Shown here: positions 1 through 7,644 of the stretch, piece by piece
How positions within the stretch are numbered: position 1 is the stretch's first letter
How the letters are laid out: every line of letters begins with the position of its first letter
Virus record (IMG/VR): IMGVR_UViG_3300020055_000058
Location: 1-38,161 of that record
DNA length: 38,161 nucleotides
Strand: one strand, 5' to 3'
Origin: a virus
Program-made: the position numbers and the translations under genes
The notes under the pieces: model-generated
What the model was told of the DNA's origin: nothing
Seen by the model: only the letters and a program-made list of their open reading frames with translations
Databases searched by the model: none

Positions 1-126
1 AGCGTATCGGTAGTCTGTTTCAATGTTGTCTGTTCTATCAGGCAACTTCTTAACAACTTCAGCTGTTTGAGTTTTAATTTCTGATTCGATATCCAAGATA
101 TCGTTTAATTTTTCGTCTGTGTTCAT
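1..126 (-). CDS. gp16: Small terminase subunit gp16, 5' part only (cut by window edge)
   Basis: An ATG at 126 opens a minus-strand frame that stays open to the window edge, giving 42 residues. It begins MNTDEKLNDILDIESEIKT and later has a D-I-E-T-D-Y-x-Y stretch. Small terminases of marine T4-like phages start in a similar way (an acidic D-I-x-P/S-E segment followed by a D-Y-x-Y motif). The protein would help the large terminase gp17 start headful DNA packaging. It lies 14 bases after the gp15 stop codon, matching the usual order gp13-gp14-gp15-gp16. The identification rests on position and a short N-terminus, so a longer sequence would be needed to settle it. Confidence 0.72.
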   Translation of the reverse strand, partial: MNTDEKLNDILDIESEIKTQTAEVVKKLPDRTDNIETDYRYA

Positions 127-140
127 ACTATATTTGACTA

Positions 141-1187
141 TTATGTAGAGTCTGTTGTAACTGTATCGGCATAATCGATGTTTGTACCATCGTCATAGAA
201 CGTTACAGTTTCAGCAACTACAAAGGTGTCACCTGGTTCTACAGAACCTACAAACATAATAGTTTTAGGTTCATCTAAAGTTATTGCAGCTGATAAAACT
301 ATTGATAATCTATCTTCTGCAATACTACTAATCGTTGGATTAGGTGTGTTACCTGTATAAAAAACTTCGTCTTCTACATTTATCTTACTATTTATTGCAG
401 TATCAAAAGTCACTGTTGTAGAATTAGATACGACATTTGCAACAGCTGAAAATGCAGGTTCATAGTGTTTGACTTCTTTAACTAGACCAGAACTATTGAT
501 TTGAGATGTTGTAAACTGTCCAGATCCGTCTGATATAAAGTCTCTTTCGATAACATTAGTAATGATATCACCTGTGTAAACTGGTCCAAAGAAGTATAAC
601 TTCATTGTAAACCCTAATGTATATTCTATAACTCTTCTACTTTCAAAGTCTGCCTCGTAATCGTCTGTCATAGACACACTGTTTAAAACAATAGGCACGT
701 CTCTGACCTCAGACATATCATCTATCATCTTCATTGTTACTGTATATTCAGGTTGAAAATATGGTAATATTTGTTCTACAATCTGCAATGCATCGTTTTG
801 ATTTTTAGCTAGTACTGATAACTCAAACTCTATATCATATGGTGCTGGTGAATACTGAAATTTTCTATCGGTGTTGTTTGTCTCTATTGTTGCTTTCTTT
901 GTTCTTATTAACTTGTTCTGTTGTCTATTTGCATCGTAGTTAAATGCTGAAATTTGGAATGCCATTCTTGGCAAACTAATAGCACTTCTATTGTTATCTG
1001 TTAGATCAGGCTCTTCTGCTAGTCTGTTTATAAATTTTTGAGCAGGACCATATGAGATTGGCACTAATGTTCGAGATAGTACTGTACCATCTGATTTTGT
1101 TTTTTTGATATAGATATTATTGAACAAGGTACCAAATATTGATACCGATCTCTTAATAGTTTCGTTATAAAAATAAGTACCGAACAT
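141..1187 (-). CDS. gp15: Tail sheath stabiliser / tail completion protein gp15
   Basis: The product has 348 residues and begins MFGTYFYNETIKRSVSIFG, closely matching the gp15 start in T4 (M-F-G-x-F-Y-N-E). In T4, gp15 forms a ring on top of the tail tube and sheath and joins the finished tail to the neck. Residues 1-215 resemble the family core, including the F-x-I-S-A-F-N-Y-D segment and the later L-G-F-T-M-K-L-Y-F-F-G-P motif. The remaining ~130 residues look like a beta-rich extension, since T4 gp15 has 272 residues. Its ATG overlaps the last base of the gp14 stop, so translation is probably coupled. Confidence 0.9.
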   Translation of the reverse strand: MFGTYFYNETIKRSVSIFGTLFNNIYIKKTKSDGTVLSRTLVPISYGPAQKFINRLAEEPDLTDNNRSAISLPRMAFQISAFNYDANRQQNKLIRTKKATIETNNTDRKFQYSPAPYDIEFELSVLAKNQNDALQIVEQILPYFQPEYTVTMKMIDDMSEVRDVPIVLNSVSMTDDYEADFESRRVIEYTLGFTMKLYFFGPVYTGDIITNVIERDFISDGSGQFTTSQINSSGLVKEVKHYEPAFSAVANVVSNSTTVTFDTAINSKINVEDEVFYTGNTPNPTISSIAEDRLSIVLSAAITLDEPKTIMFVGSVEPGDTFVVAETVTFYDDGTNIDYADTVTTDST

Positions 1188-2041
1188 TATGGTTCACCAA
1201 ATGGATTAGTTTCACTGAAGTCTAAGTATGAAGACTCAGCATCTTCAAATTCTTTATTGTCTGCCTGAGGATCGTTAGACATAGTCATAACGTCATCAAC
1301 CGATGAGACTGTAAATGAGGCTGATGAAACAGCACCTAGTAATACATCACCAGTCTCTAGTGTTGTTGTATTATCTTTAAGTCTGAGTAATCTTGTATCT
1401 GCTCTCCATAGAACAACTTCACCCACAACTGTACCATTTAGTGTGACATCTTCATTGACTGCAAACGTTCCTGTACCACCAGCATCCATTGTTAGATCAA
1501 TGCTGTATGCTTGTTCGTCTTCTATCTGATCTATGCCTGAGATATCTGTATCAAAATCTTCACCACTATATTCAAACAATTCACATCTAAGTTTAAATAC
1601 AAATAGTTTACCAACTTGATAGAAAGGGTCTTCGTGTTCTACAAATTTGATTTCAAACATTGAACCTGATAAAGGAAAATATATCAGATCGCCTTCGTTA
1701 GGTCTTAGTGATGTTGCAAGGTTTGTATCTAAAGAAATGAATCTTTCCCATGACCTCAGAGAAATGACAAAGGTCGCTTGATCTCTAACTTGAATACCAA
1801 ACTTAGACATGAGATCGCCTTCGCCTTCAAAACCATCAGTGTTTTCGATATACATCTCAACACTGTATGCATCACCAAAAGTGGACTGAACATCTTCATT
1901 AAAGATTGTGTCTTCTTCTACAATTTCTCTTGGTAAATAAAATGTTTCATGACCATACATACGTAGAGCTTCGACAACGATATCTTCATAAAGATGTTGC
2001 TCAGTGTTAACTGCATGATTAAAAAACACATTTGTTGGCAT
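1187..2041 (-). CDS. gp14: Neck protein gp14
   Basis: The product has 284 residues, beginning MPTNVFFNHAVNTEQHLYED, with the family segment E-A-L-x-M-Y-G-H-E-T-F-Y-L-P-R-E near residues 26-40 and a later R-P-x-E-G-D-L-I-Y-F-P motif. In T4, gp14 sits with gp13 in the neck connecting the packaged head to the tail. The C-terminal third is low-complexity, beta-rich and acidic, ending E-T-N-P-F-G-E-P, which is also common in marine homologues. The start lies 3 bases past the gp13 stop codon. The gene is part of a tight gp13-gp14-gp15 unit. Confidence 0.9.
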   Translation of the reverse strand: MPTNVFFNHAVNTEQHLYEDIVVEALRMYGHETFYLPREIVEEDTIFNEDVQSTFGDAYSVEMYIENTDGFEGEGDLMSKFGIQVRDQATFVISLRSWERFISLDTNLATSLRPNEGDLIYFPLSGSMFEIKFVEHEDPFYQVGKLFVFKLRCELFEYSGEDFDTDISGIDQIEDEQAYSIDLTMDAGGTGTFAVNEDVTLNGTVVGEVVLWRADTRLLRLKDNTTTLETGDVLLGAVSSASFTVSSVDDVMTMSNDPQADNKEFEDAESSYLDFSETNPFGEP

Positions 2042-2043
2042 AA

Positions 2044-2859
2044 TTAACCTATCATATCAAGTACTGGCATTTCGTGGTTCAGTCTTGATTCTTCTTCTAA
2101 TCTTCGAATTTCTTCCTGTGCTTCTGATTTCATTTGAGAAGCATCTAATTGTACACCACCTGGCAATGCAATACCTGTAAACTTGGATAAATTTTCACCC
2201 CATTGATACTTGACTAATGCTGTGGCATATTTCTTTAACCACATATCATCGTATACATCTGTAAATGTAGTTGGGTCTAACTTTCTATAACACTCAATGA
2301 TAATGTATTCATTGGCGCTAATACTATCGACATCCATATCTAGGTACAATCTGTTCATATGTTGATTGTATCTAATTGGTTGTCTGCCAACTAACACTCT
2401 ATCTAACAACTGAATGTGTTGTTGTACTTGTGTGTAGTATAAGATATTTGTTGAAGTTAAATCCCAAAGATCATTCAATCTTAATTGATATCTAAGATCA
2501 AACATATTGAGGTTGTTTTTGTCGTGGAATGGAAAGATGTTCATTACTGCTGTAACAAACTCAGGCAATACGATATAGTTTTGTTGAAGTTCAAATGCTT
2601 CATCATCGTATGCATGTGTACCAGCTGCACTCTCAGTTAAAGACTCATTCGTCTTCATAGTAGTTTTTTTGGCACTGGTTATCTTGTGCTTTAGATACAC
2701 CTTCATCGAGCCATCGTAATGGTACTGATAAAAGTACTGTAGCGCTTCGTCTACTCTATCATCTAATTGATCTTCATCAACGTTGATTTCAAGAACAGGC
2801 GCACCAAGTTTTCTTTTGATGTATTCTTTTAATTCGTCTTTGGTTGTTGGTTTTGCCAT
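2044..2859 (-). CDS. gp13: Neck protein gp13
   Basis: The product has 271 residues, beginning MAKPTTKDELKEYIKRKLG, followed by the E-I-N-V-D-E-D-Q-L-D-D-R-V-D-E-A-L segment typical of T4-like gp13. Later come the R-P-I-R-Y-N-Q-H-M-N-R-L-Y-L-D-M-D segment and a W-L-K-K-Y-A-T-A-L-V-K-Y-Q-W-G motif. It is a head-to-tail connector protein that works with gp14. The ATG at 2859 has a Shine-Dalgarno AGGA about 8 bases upstream, and a late promoter box CATAAATA lies about 25 bases upstream. This is therefore a likely start of a late transcript covering gp13-gp16. Confidence 0.93.
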   Translation of the reverse strand: MAKPTTKDELKEYIKRKLGAPVLEINVDEDQLDDRVDEALQYFYQYHYDGSMKVYLKHKITSAKKTTMKTNESLTESAAGTHAYDDEAFELQQNYIVLPEFVTAVMNIFPFHDKNNLNMFDLRYQLRLNDLWDLTSTNILYYTQVQQHIQLLDRVLVGRQPIRYNQHMNRLYLDMDVDSISANEYIIIECYRKLDPTTFTDVYDDMWLKKYATALVKYQWGENLSKFTGIALPGGVQLDASQMKSEAQEEIRRLEEESRLNHEMPVLDMIG

Positions 2860-2884
2860 AAGTAGTATTCCTGTCTGCTACTAC

Positions 2885-2892
2885 TATTTATG
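2885..2892 (-). promoter_or_regulatory. T4-type late promoter before gp13
   Basis: On the minus strand the box reads CATAAATA followed by GTAGTAG. It matches the T4 late promoter element TATAAATA except for the first base. Transcription would start near 2879, giving a leader of about 20 bases that contains the AGGA ribosome binding site of gp13. It lies in the short gap between gp13 and the upstream gene. Confidence 0.6.
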
Positions 2893-2898
2893 CAAATT

Positions 2899-3159
2899 CT
2901 AATCTTGGAAATATGTTTTAGTTTGGAGTCTATCAAGTTTTTCGTCAATTCTCTCCATAGTTTCGATGATACGACCTAAATCTTTGTCTAGTTCAGTTCT
3001 GGTGACATATTCTTTTGCTACTTCTTCACGTGTCTTATTGATTAAAATATCTAATCTTTTTTGTTCGGACAATATGTTACGTACTAGCAAACCTATCGGT
3101 GCTAATATAAACGTAAGAAGTACATTCCATATGATGTGAGCGTCTATAACTATTTCCAT
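2899..3159 (-). CDS. Small membrane protein with coiled coil, function unknown
   Basis: The product has 86 residues. Residues 9-27 (I-I-W-N-V-L-L-T-F-I-L-A-P-I-G-L-L-V-R) form one predicted membrane segment. The rest is charged and heptad-like (T-R-E-E-V, then L-x-x-x-I-x-x-x-x-x-x-I-x-x-K-L-D-R-L), suggesting a cytoplasmic coiled coil. Small proteins of this layout occur near the neck genes of marine T4-like phages and superficially resemble XhlA-type proteins. A role in lysis or membrane docking is possible but not shown. A perfect late promoter box ends only 6 bases before the ATG and no Shine-Dalgarno is visible. Confidence 0.75.
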   Translation of the reverse strand: MEIVIDAHIIWNVLLTFILAPIGLLVRNILSEQKRLDILINKTREEVAKEYVTRTELDKDLGRIIETMERIDEKLDRLQTKTYFQD

Positions 3160-3165
3160 ATAATC

Positions 3166-3173
3166 TATTTATA
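3166..3173 (-). promoter_or_regulatory. T4-type late promoter, immediately upstream of ATG 3159
   Basis: The minus strand reads TATAAATA, a perfect T4 late promoter box, overlapping the stop codon of the oxygenase gene at 3169. Only 6 bases (GATTAT) separate it from the ATG at 3159. With T4 spacing, transcription would begin at or one base before the start codon, giving a leaderless message. Confidence 0.65.
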
Positions 3174-3864
3174 GGATCAAGTTGCCGCTTTCGTCTATAT
3201 CATACTCAAAATTTGAATCATTCCAACCAATTCGTGAATTTTTATCATCCATGCAATTGACATCTAAATTAAAAGATATACTGTATCGATCTTTGTTTGT
3301 TAGATTGGGTTCGACCATATGCATTAACCCACTAGGAAAAATGTATAAGTGACCTGTCTTAGGTTGTATCTGATAAGATTCAATCATTCTATTGTTGCCA
3401 GGAAATGCTCCTGCAACTTTATGATTTGTATCTATGAAAGTTAAATCGCCTTCGTCACCATCAGCATGTATATAAAATACACCTGAATAGAAACAACCAT
3501 TGTGTAAGTGAGGTCTGTTCCATGCACCATTGTCATTAATGTTAGCCCATGAGTTATGCATATCAACACGGTGTGCATCTTTGTTTAATCCCATGAAAGG
3601 TAATAACTCGTCTCTGACTAAACGTTTAATTGATCTTATACATTTAATAAAAGTTGGATGTTGATCGCAACCATCATTTGATTGCCAACCTGTATATGCA
3701 TTTGATATCTTTCGACCAACAGGATCTTTCTTTCGCATACCATCAATCTCTCTTTTTAAGAGATCAAAGTATTCTGCATTCATCAATGTAGGTTCTTTAT
3801 CTGCATCTTTGCCTAAAAAATCTCTATGAAAAACAAATGCAGGAAATAATAATTTTACACTCAT
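3169..3864 (-). CDS. 2OG-Fe(II) oxygenase-like protein (2OG-FeII_Oxy_5 type)
   Basis: The product has 231 residues. The W-x-N motif near 106-108 and N-R-P-H-L-H-N-G at 116-123, followed by Y-S-G-V-F-Y-I, match the iron-binding strand of the PF13759-type 2-oxoglutarate/Fe(II) oxygenases. His182 in G-L-M-H-M-V-E-P-N would be the distal iron ligand, and Arg193 in R-Y-S-I-S-F-N the 2-oxoglutarate contact. Such enzymes hydroxylate protein, lipid or nucleic acid substrates; the substrate here is unknown. The start codon overlaps the upstream stop by 4 bases (ATGA), with a GAGGT ribosome site, so expression should be coupled to the DUF6065-like gene. It is the second oxygenase of this cassette. Confidence 0.8.
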   Translation of the reverse strand: MSVKLLFPAFVFHRDFLGKDADKEPTLMNAEYFDLLKREIDGMRKKDPVGRKISNAYTGWQSNDGCDQHPTFIKCIRSIKRLVRDELLPFMGLNKDAHRVDMHNSWANINDNGAWNRPHLHNGCFYSGVFYIHADGDEGDLTFIDTNHKVAGAFPGNNRMIESYQIQPKTGHLYIFPSGLMHMVEPNLTNKDRYSISFNLDVNCMDDKNSRIGWNDSNFEYDIDESGNLIL

Positions 3865-4709
3865 TCTTCTACCTCATTATGAAAAGGACATTCAGGTGGT
3901 GGTTCATCTTCTTTGAAGTATTTACCTTTTTCTTGCCAATAACCTTCGTTTCTATATGGCCCAAGTTTAGTTCCCCTTAGTCTTGATTCATCGGAGTATT
4001 CTCTTCTACCTTGTTCATCCATAGACATCATTTCTGCATGTGAAGTTACTGAACTTCTGTTGTCCTGAAATTCTCTAGGACTACGTAATGTATACGTAGA
4101 ATTCCATTCTTCTCTTTTAAAAGGAATAACCTGACACAATGGTGTGCCTTTTTTTATAGTAAATGAATGATTAACTCTAGGATAAAAAATTATTTGTGAA
4201 TTATCTTGGCTCACATTGAACTTATCTGTATCGATAATTCCTTGCCATGTAGCAAAGTATCTATTTTGAAATAAGAAAGGGTCTAAGTAAAGACATGAAT
4301 AACCCTCTGGTGTTATAATGTTCCATGGGTTTCTCATTTTAAATGCATCTTTGACAGGACCATCATCGCCAAAATAATCGAAAGCATTTTCAAATTGTTC
4401 TTTGGGGTGTGTAGGTGAAGCGTAATGTTCTCCTGAAGGATCGAAAGTTCTAACGTCTGTTGTACTTACACCGTCTTTTGCATTGTTACCTACGATAACT
4501 TCCATGTCTCTGTTTGCAAGTAGGTACCAACCACTCTTTAACCAATCATCCATAGCAGGACATGCTCTGATAGTTTGAGTATTAACACCACGTACTACTG
4601 CATTTACTTTAATTCTTTTCCACCAATCTGGATGCCATTTCTTTGCAAGAACTGGTTTAAAGTCTCTGAGAGTCTTCTCGTTATATGTAATAAAGTCTAT
4701 CGTTGGCAT
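3861..4709 (-). CDS. DUF6065-like protein, function unknown
   Basis: The product has 282 residues. It carries a R-A-C-P-A-M-D-D-W-L-K-S-G-W segment near residues 48-61, an S-Q-I-I-F-Y-P-R-V-N-H-S-F-T-I-K-K-G-T segment, and P-L-C-Q-V-I-P-F-K-R-E. This layout fits the DUF6065 proteins of marine phages and bacteria from memory; no biochemical role is established. The C-terminus is charged and ends C-P-F-H-N-E-V-E-E. The gene overlaps its upstream oxygenase neighbour by 29 bases and its downstream oxygenase neighbour by 4 bases. Being wedged between two oxygenase genes suggests a shared pathway, possibly as a substrate-binding or cupin-like partner, but that is inference. Confidence 0.7.
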   Translation of the reverse strand: MPTIDFITYNEKTLRDFKPVLAKKWHPDWWKRIKVNAVVRGVNTQTIRACPAMDDWLKSGWYLLANRDMEVIVGNNAKDGVSTTDVRTFDPSGEHYASPTHPKEQFENAFDYFGDDGPVKDAFKMRNPWNIITPEGYSCLYLDPFLFQNRYFATWQGIIDTDKFNVSQDNSQIIFYPRVNHSFTIKKGTPLCQVIPFKREEWNSTYTLRSPREFQDNRSSVTSHAEMMSMDEQGRREYSDESRLRGTKLGPYRNEGYWQEKGKYFKEDEPPPECPFHNEVEE

Positions 4710-5418
4710 TATAAAACTCTTCGCTAACTCCTATCTCTACTTCATCGCCTCTTAAAACAATTGATCTTCTATCCATGTATCTAGCAGTTTCATTTGGTGC
4801 ATCTGCACCGTGTGGTATTCTGCCGTCAAACATTACTAATCTATTTGGTACAAACTCCACTTCAGCGATTTGGTGGTTTTTAATATGTTCGTTTCTACCT
4901 TCTAAACCCTGTTGAGGTTCATCATATAATCTTAATGTGCCACCCCATTCGGGATTCCAATATGTATTGTAATAGTATAAGAAAGATAAATTCCATGAAT
5001 CATTAGTATCACAATCTGCATGAGTTGTTCCATGACAACCCATTGTCTGTGAGTTTAAACCCATGTACTGAAATCTTTTCCATTTGAAACCGAAATCTGT
5101 ACATATTCTTCTATTTAGATAGTGAGCAGGATAAGAATCTTTCTTATCAATATCTCCTTCAACATTGTGAAATCCGAAATCTTTATTGTCCCGATCAGCC
5201 TTGAAGAAACTTGCACCCCAAAAACTATGGTGAGGTAATCCTGTTGGGCTTTCGCTACCCACTTGATTTGTTTTAGACCAAATATTACTGCTTGTAAATC
5301 TTTGATTAATCCAATGCCATATAGAAGTCTCTAAGTAATTATCAATTATGTAGACTTTATCTAAAGGTAATGATTGAATATGAAAAGGAGAATCAACCTT
5401 TTCTACAAGCAGGCTCAT
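4681..5418 (-). CDS. 2OG-Fe(II) oxygenase, prolyl-4-hydroxylase-like
   Basis: The product has 245 residues. The H-x-D iron-binding pair is His133/Asp135 (G-T-T-H-A-D), followed by W-N-L-S-F-L-Y-Y-Y and E-W-G-G-T-L-R-L-Y. The distal histidine is His203 in D-G-R-I-P-H-G, with Arg217/Arg218 as 2-oxoglutarate contacts (D-R-R-S-I-V-L-R). This order and spacing match the P4H-like 2OG-Fe(II) dioxygenases, which insert a hydroxyl group using O2 and 2-oxoglutarate. The N-terminal ~50 residues (Y-I-I-D-N-Y-L) are the usual lead-in. It overlaps the DUF6065-like gene by 29 bases. The proline-rich fibre proteins encoded just upstream are plausible substrates, but nothing in this sequence proves it. Confidence 0.85.
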   Translation of the reverse strand: MSLLVEKVDSPFHIQSLPLDKVYIIDNYLETSIWHWINQRFTSSNIWSKTNQVGSESPTGLPHHSFWGASFFKADRDNKDFGFHNVEGDIDKKDSYPAHYLNRRICTDFGFKWKRFQYMGLNSQTMGCHGTTHADCDTNDSWNLSFLYYYNTYWNPEWGGTLRLYDEPQQGLEGRNEHIKNHQIAEVEFVPNRLVMFDGRIPHGADAPNETARYMDRRSIVLRGDEVEIGVSEEFYNANDRLYYI

Positions 5419-5419
5419 T

Positions 5420-5971
5420 TTATGCTATTAATGACTTTTGAGGTGATGGAAAATTATTTGAATAATACTCAAAGTCTTGTAGTGTGTCTTCTCTTGTTTC
5501 GCCTATTTCATTACATACATTAACGTATACATTCCATATAACGTCTGAATATTCCATAACTCTTCTTGCATCTGATCTTAAAGGGTGATTTGAGCCCTCT
5601 CTTCCTGCTATAGTTACTTCTAGTAAATCACGGAAACCATATGCTTGTACTTGATCATCGATATAGTTTTGAGCCATATCAGATAGTTTGTTTGCATACT
5701 GATTGTTTAATGAAACACCAGCAGGTGGTTCAGACTGATTGATATATTCTTCGATAGCATCTATTTCATCTGAGTTTAGATTTATTTTGACCTGATCGTT
5801 AAAACATTTATCTTCTTCCCATTTCTCAATTTTAACTTCGATGTCATCGTACACCAATACATCATATTCAAAACCAAGATTTGGTCTATCTGTGTTTTCG
5901 AAAGAGTATTCTAATCCATTTGGTTTTCTAATGATTAGATTACTGTTTTCATCATAAATTAACATATTCAT
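5420..5971 (-). CDS. Hypothetical protein, possible tail-fibre assembly factor
   Basis: I place the start at the ATG at 5971 (183 residues, beginning MNMLIYDENSNLII), because a GAGG ribosome site lies 5 bases upstream. An in-frame GTG at 5989 would add six residues but sits inside a promoter-like sequence. The N-terminal half is a beta-rich acidic domain. The C-terminal half (Y-G-F-R-D-L-L-E-V-T-I-A-G-R-E-G, then L-R-S-D-A-R-R-V, then V-I-W-N-V-Y-V) resembles the helical C-terminal part of phage tail-fibre assembly proteins (DUF4376-like). The match is weak. Position beside fibre genes supports a chaperone role. Confidence 0.6.
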   Translation of the reverse strand: MNMLIYDENSNLIIRKPNGLEYSFENTDRPNLGFEYDVLVYDDIEVKIEKWEEDKCFNDQVKINLNSDEIDAIEEYINQSEPPAGVSLNNQYANKLSDMAQNYIDDQVQAYGFRDLLEVTIAGREGSNHPLRSDARRVMEYSDVIWNVYVNVCNEIGETREDTLQDFEYYSNNFPSPQKSLIA

Positions 5972-5980
5972 AATTACCTC

Positions 5981-6009
5981 ATTATACACTTGTGTGTGTT
6001 AAATTTCAA
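5981..6009 (-). promoter_or_regulatory. Possible sigma70-type promoter before the oxygenase cassette
   Basis: On the minus strand TTGAAA (6009-6004) is followed after exactly 17 bases by TATAAT (5986-5981), preceded by TG. This is nearly the bacterial housekeeping consensus. Transcription would start near 5974, only about 3 bases before the ATG at 5971, so the message would lack the GAGG site. It could feed the downstream oxygenase genes with host RNA polymerase. In AT-rich DNA such matches can arise by chance. Confidence 0.4.
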
Positions 6010-7610
6010 GAGACTTTATTCGCTCTCGCATACGCTCTTTCATATACGTCTAACATATTTATATCACTGGTATCCATGTCTTTTATCCATGGGCCACCAC
6101 GTGTCCAGTGAATTGCTAAAGCATGTGGTTTGTCTAAATGTGTTTCATATCCTTCAGTTATAATATGTCTAGGTGGTATTCTACTGATCTTGTCTGTCCA
6201 TTCAAATTGATGTAAATACTTTCCTGACTCTGTATTCACTACTTCTGGTGTTAACTTCTTACAGTCTTCGTGTGCATTATTGAATACCATAAGACTAGAC
6301 CACAATTTCTTAGGATAAGAAACATTCTTTTCGCCATCAAATTTAGTATCACTATGATTTTCGAAATCGTATTGTACACAAGCAATAGCATCTTTTGGGT
6401 CTAAGAAATAGAATAGTGGTAGTATAGACTTACTAAACAATATGTCATCATCTAAGAAGATACTGAAACCTTCATAATTTTCTAGGTAAGGTATTAAGAA
6501 TCTACTATATGTAAACTCTGTTGATTGATTAGCATACTCTCTAGTGTATTCAGGTATCTTTGATACATCTAGTATCTTAATATTAGGTTGCCAGTCTTTT
6601 ATAAATTCATACATGTCACCTTTACCAAAACCATATTCAATTCCTTTTTGAAGCAACTTAACATTTGTTTCAGCAAGATCACCATGACGACTATCGTAAC
6701 CCACATAGATTGATATAGGTTTGCCTTTTGCCATTTTCATAATGTTTTTATTGAAGTCTGTAACTGTACTTCTAAAACCGATATCAGCAAAAGCACTATG
6801 CATTTCTATAAAACCCTCTGTATATGTAAATGAAAGATGTGTTGGTTTATCTTTCTTTTCAACAAAGGCTTTCCATAATTCAATTACTTGTTCAGCTGAT
6901 AGAACTTCTGAATCAAATAAATCAAACTTATCCCATACAAACATTTCCATATCTGGATCATCTATCATTTCAAATACTGCTGATCTTACAGAACCTGGAT
7001 GTATTCTAAGAGTGTATCGTTCTTCTTCTGAAGAAGGTTTGTTCACTACACCTTGGATTGGATTCCAAAGGCCTTCATGTTTGATACTATCAATTAACCA
7101 GTGTGCTTTAGCACTGTGATAATAAGTTGAATTATTGATTTCTAATTGTCTTTCAGTTGGGCCTTCTGCACCAAAAACATATTTTGTATAGTCTGTTATC
7201 TTTTGATATTCATCATTTCGGTTTTTGAAATCAAAGCCAGAATGACCAGGTATTGGTGTTTCAGGTTTTTCAGTATAACCGTACTGCAAATAATATTGAT
7301 AGACATATGCTTGATGTTGTAATTGATTAAACGGTTGTAATTTTGTTGTATCAGAATAATCGTATAATCTTTCGTCTATCAATTTAGAAGCTTCTTTCCA
7401 TTTAACATGCTTTAGTTTTGGTAATTTATTCTTCATCAACCAATCTAAAGACTTATATGCTTCAGTTTCCTTGTAGTCTTTGGATAGTTCGATACTACCA
7501 ATATGACAATGATCCATGAAAATGACTTCATCGCCACTATCTGGCCCAAATGGTGATCTTCTATTTTGAAATGCTTCTTGTACGGCTTCTAAGGTTTCTA
7601 ATTTTCTCAT
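6006..7610 (-). CDS. Glycosyltransferase (GT-A fold, GT8-like) with ParB-like N-terminal segment
   Basis: The product has 534 residues. From residue ~299 it looks like a GT-A nucleotide-sugar transferase: S-I-Y-V-G-Y-D-S-R at 300-308, F-T-Y-S-R-F-L-I-P near 367-375, the metal-binding F-L-D-D-D-I-L-F at 385-392, S-S-L-M-V-F-N-N near 439, and I-H-W-T-R-G-G-P-W at 500-508. The first ~290 residues are different. Around 172-212 they contain I-D-S-I-K-H-E-G-L-W-N-P-I and L-R-I-H-P-G-S-V-R-S-A-V, which resembles the G-x-x-R signature of ParB/sulfiredoxin-like domains. The likely role is transfer of a sugar to a virion or host-surface molecule. It directly follows the repeat-fibre genes. Confidence 0.8.
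   Translation of the reverse strand: MRKLETLEAVQEAFQNRRSPFGPDSGDEVIFMDHCHIGSIELSKDYKETEAYKSLDWLMKNKLPKLKHVKWKEASKLIDERLYDYSDTTKLQPFNQLQHQAYVYQYYLQYGYTEKPETPIPGHSGFDFKNRNDEYQKITDYTKYVFGAEGPTERQLEINNSTYYHSAKAHWLIDSIKHEGLWNPIQGVVNKPSSEEERYTLRIHPGSVRSAVFEMIDDPDMEMFVWDKFDLFDSEVLSAEQVIELWKAFVEKKDKPTHLSFTYTEGFIEMHSAFADIGFRSTVTDFNKNIMKMAKGKPISIYVGYDSRHGDLAETNVKLLQKGIEYGFGKGDMYEFIKDWQPNIKILDVSKIPEYTREYANQSTEFTYSRFLIPYLENYEGFSIFLDDDILFSKSILPLFYFLDPKDAIACVQYDFENHSDTKFDGEKNVSYPKKLWSSLMVFNNAHEDCKKLTPEVVNTESGKYLHQFEWTDKISRIPPRHIITEGYETHLDKPHALAIHWTRGGPWIKDMDTSDINMLDVYERAYARANKVS
6056..6063 (-). promoter_or_regulatory. T4-type late promoter inside the 3' end of the glycosyltransferase gene
   Basis: The minus strand reads a perfect TATAAATA. 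The expected start near 6050 would give a leader of about 80 bases before the ATG at 5971, including its GAGG site. It could drive the 5971-3169 cassette late in infection. Confidence 0.45.
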
Positions 7611-7616
7611 AATATA

Positions 7617-7641
7617 AAATATAGTTTATTTAACTATATTT
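7617..7641. other. Perfect AT-only inverted repeat between repeat protein and glycosyltransferase genes
   Basis: Ten bases (AAATATAGTT) are repeated in inverted form after a 5-base loop. The element covers the end of the 7640-8770 gene and stops 7 bases before the glycosyltransferase ATG. As RNA it would fold just ahead of that start codon, where no Shine-Dalgarno is visible. It also overlaps the late promoter box at 7637-7644. A role as a weak terminator, translational hairpin or binding site is possible but unproven. Confidence 0.5.
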
Positions 7642-7644
7642 ATG
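7637..7644 (-). promoter_or_regulatory. T4-type late promoter before the glycosyltransferase gene
   Basis: The minus strand reads CATAAATA followed by TAG, overlapping the stop codon of the upstream repeat protein. The predicted start near 7631 gives a leader of about 20 bases before the ATG at 7610. Confidence 0.5.

Noticed and set aside
6721-7119. 132-residue plus-strand frame
   Set aside because: It lies antisense to the catalytic region of the glycosyltransferase and has no ribosome site or recognisable domain.
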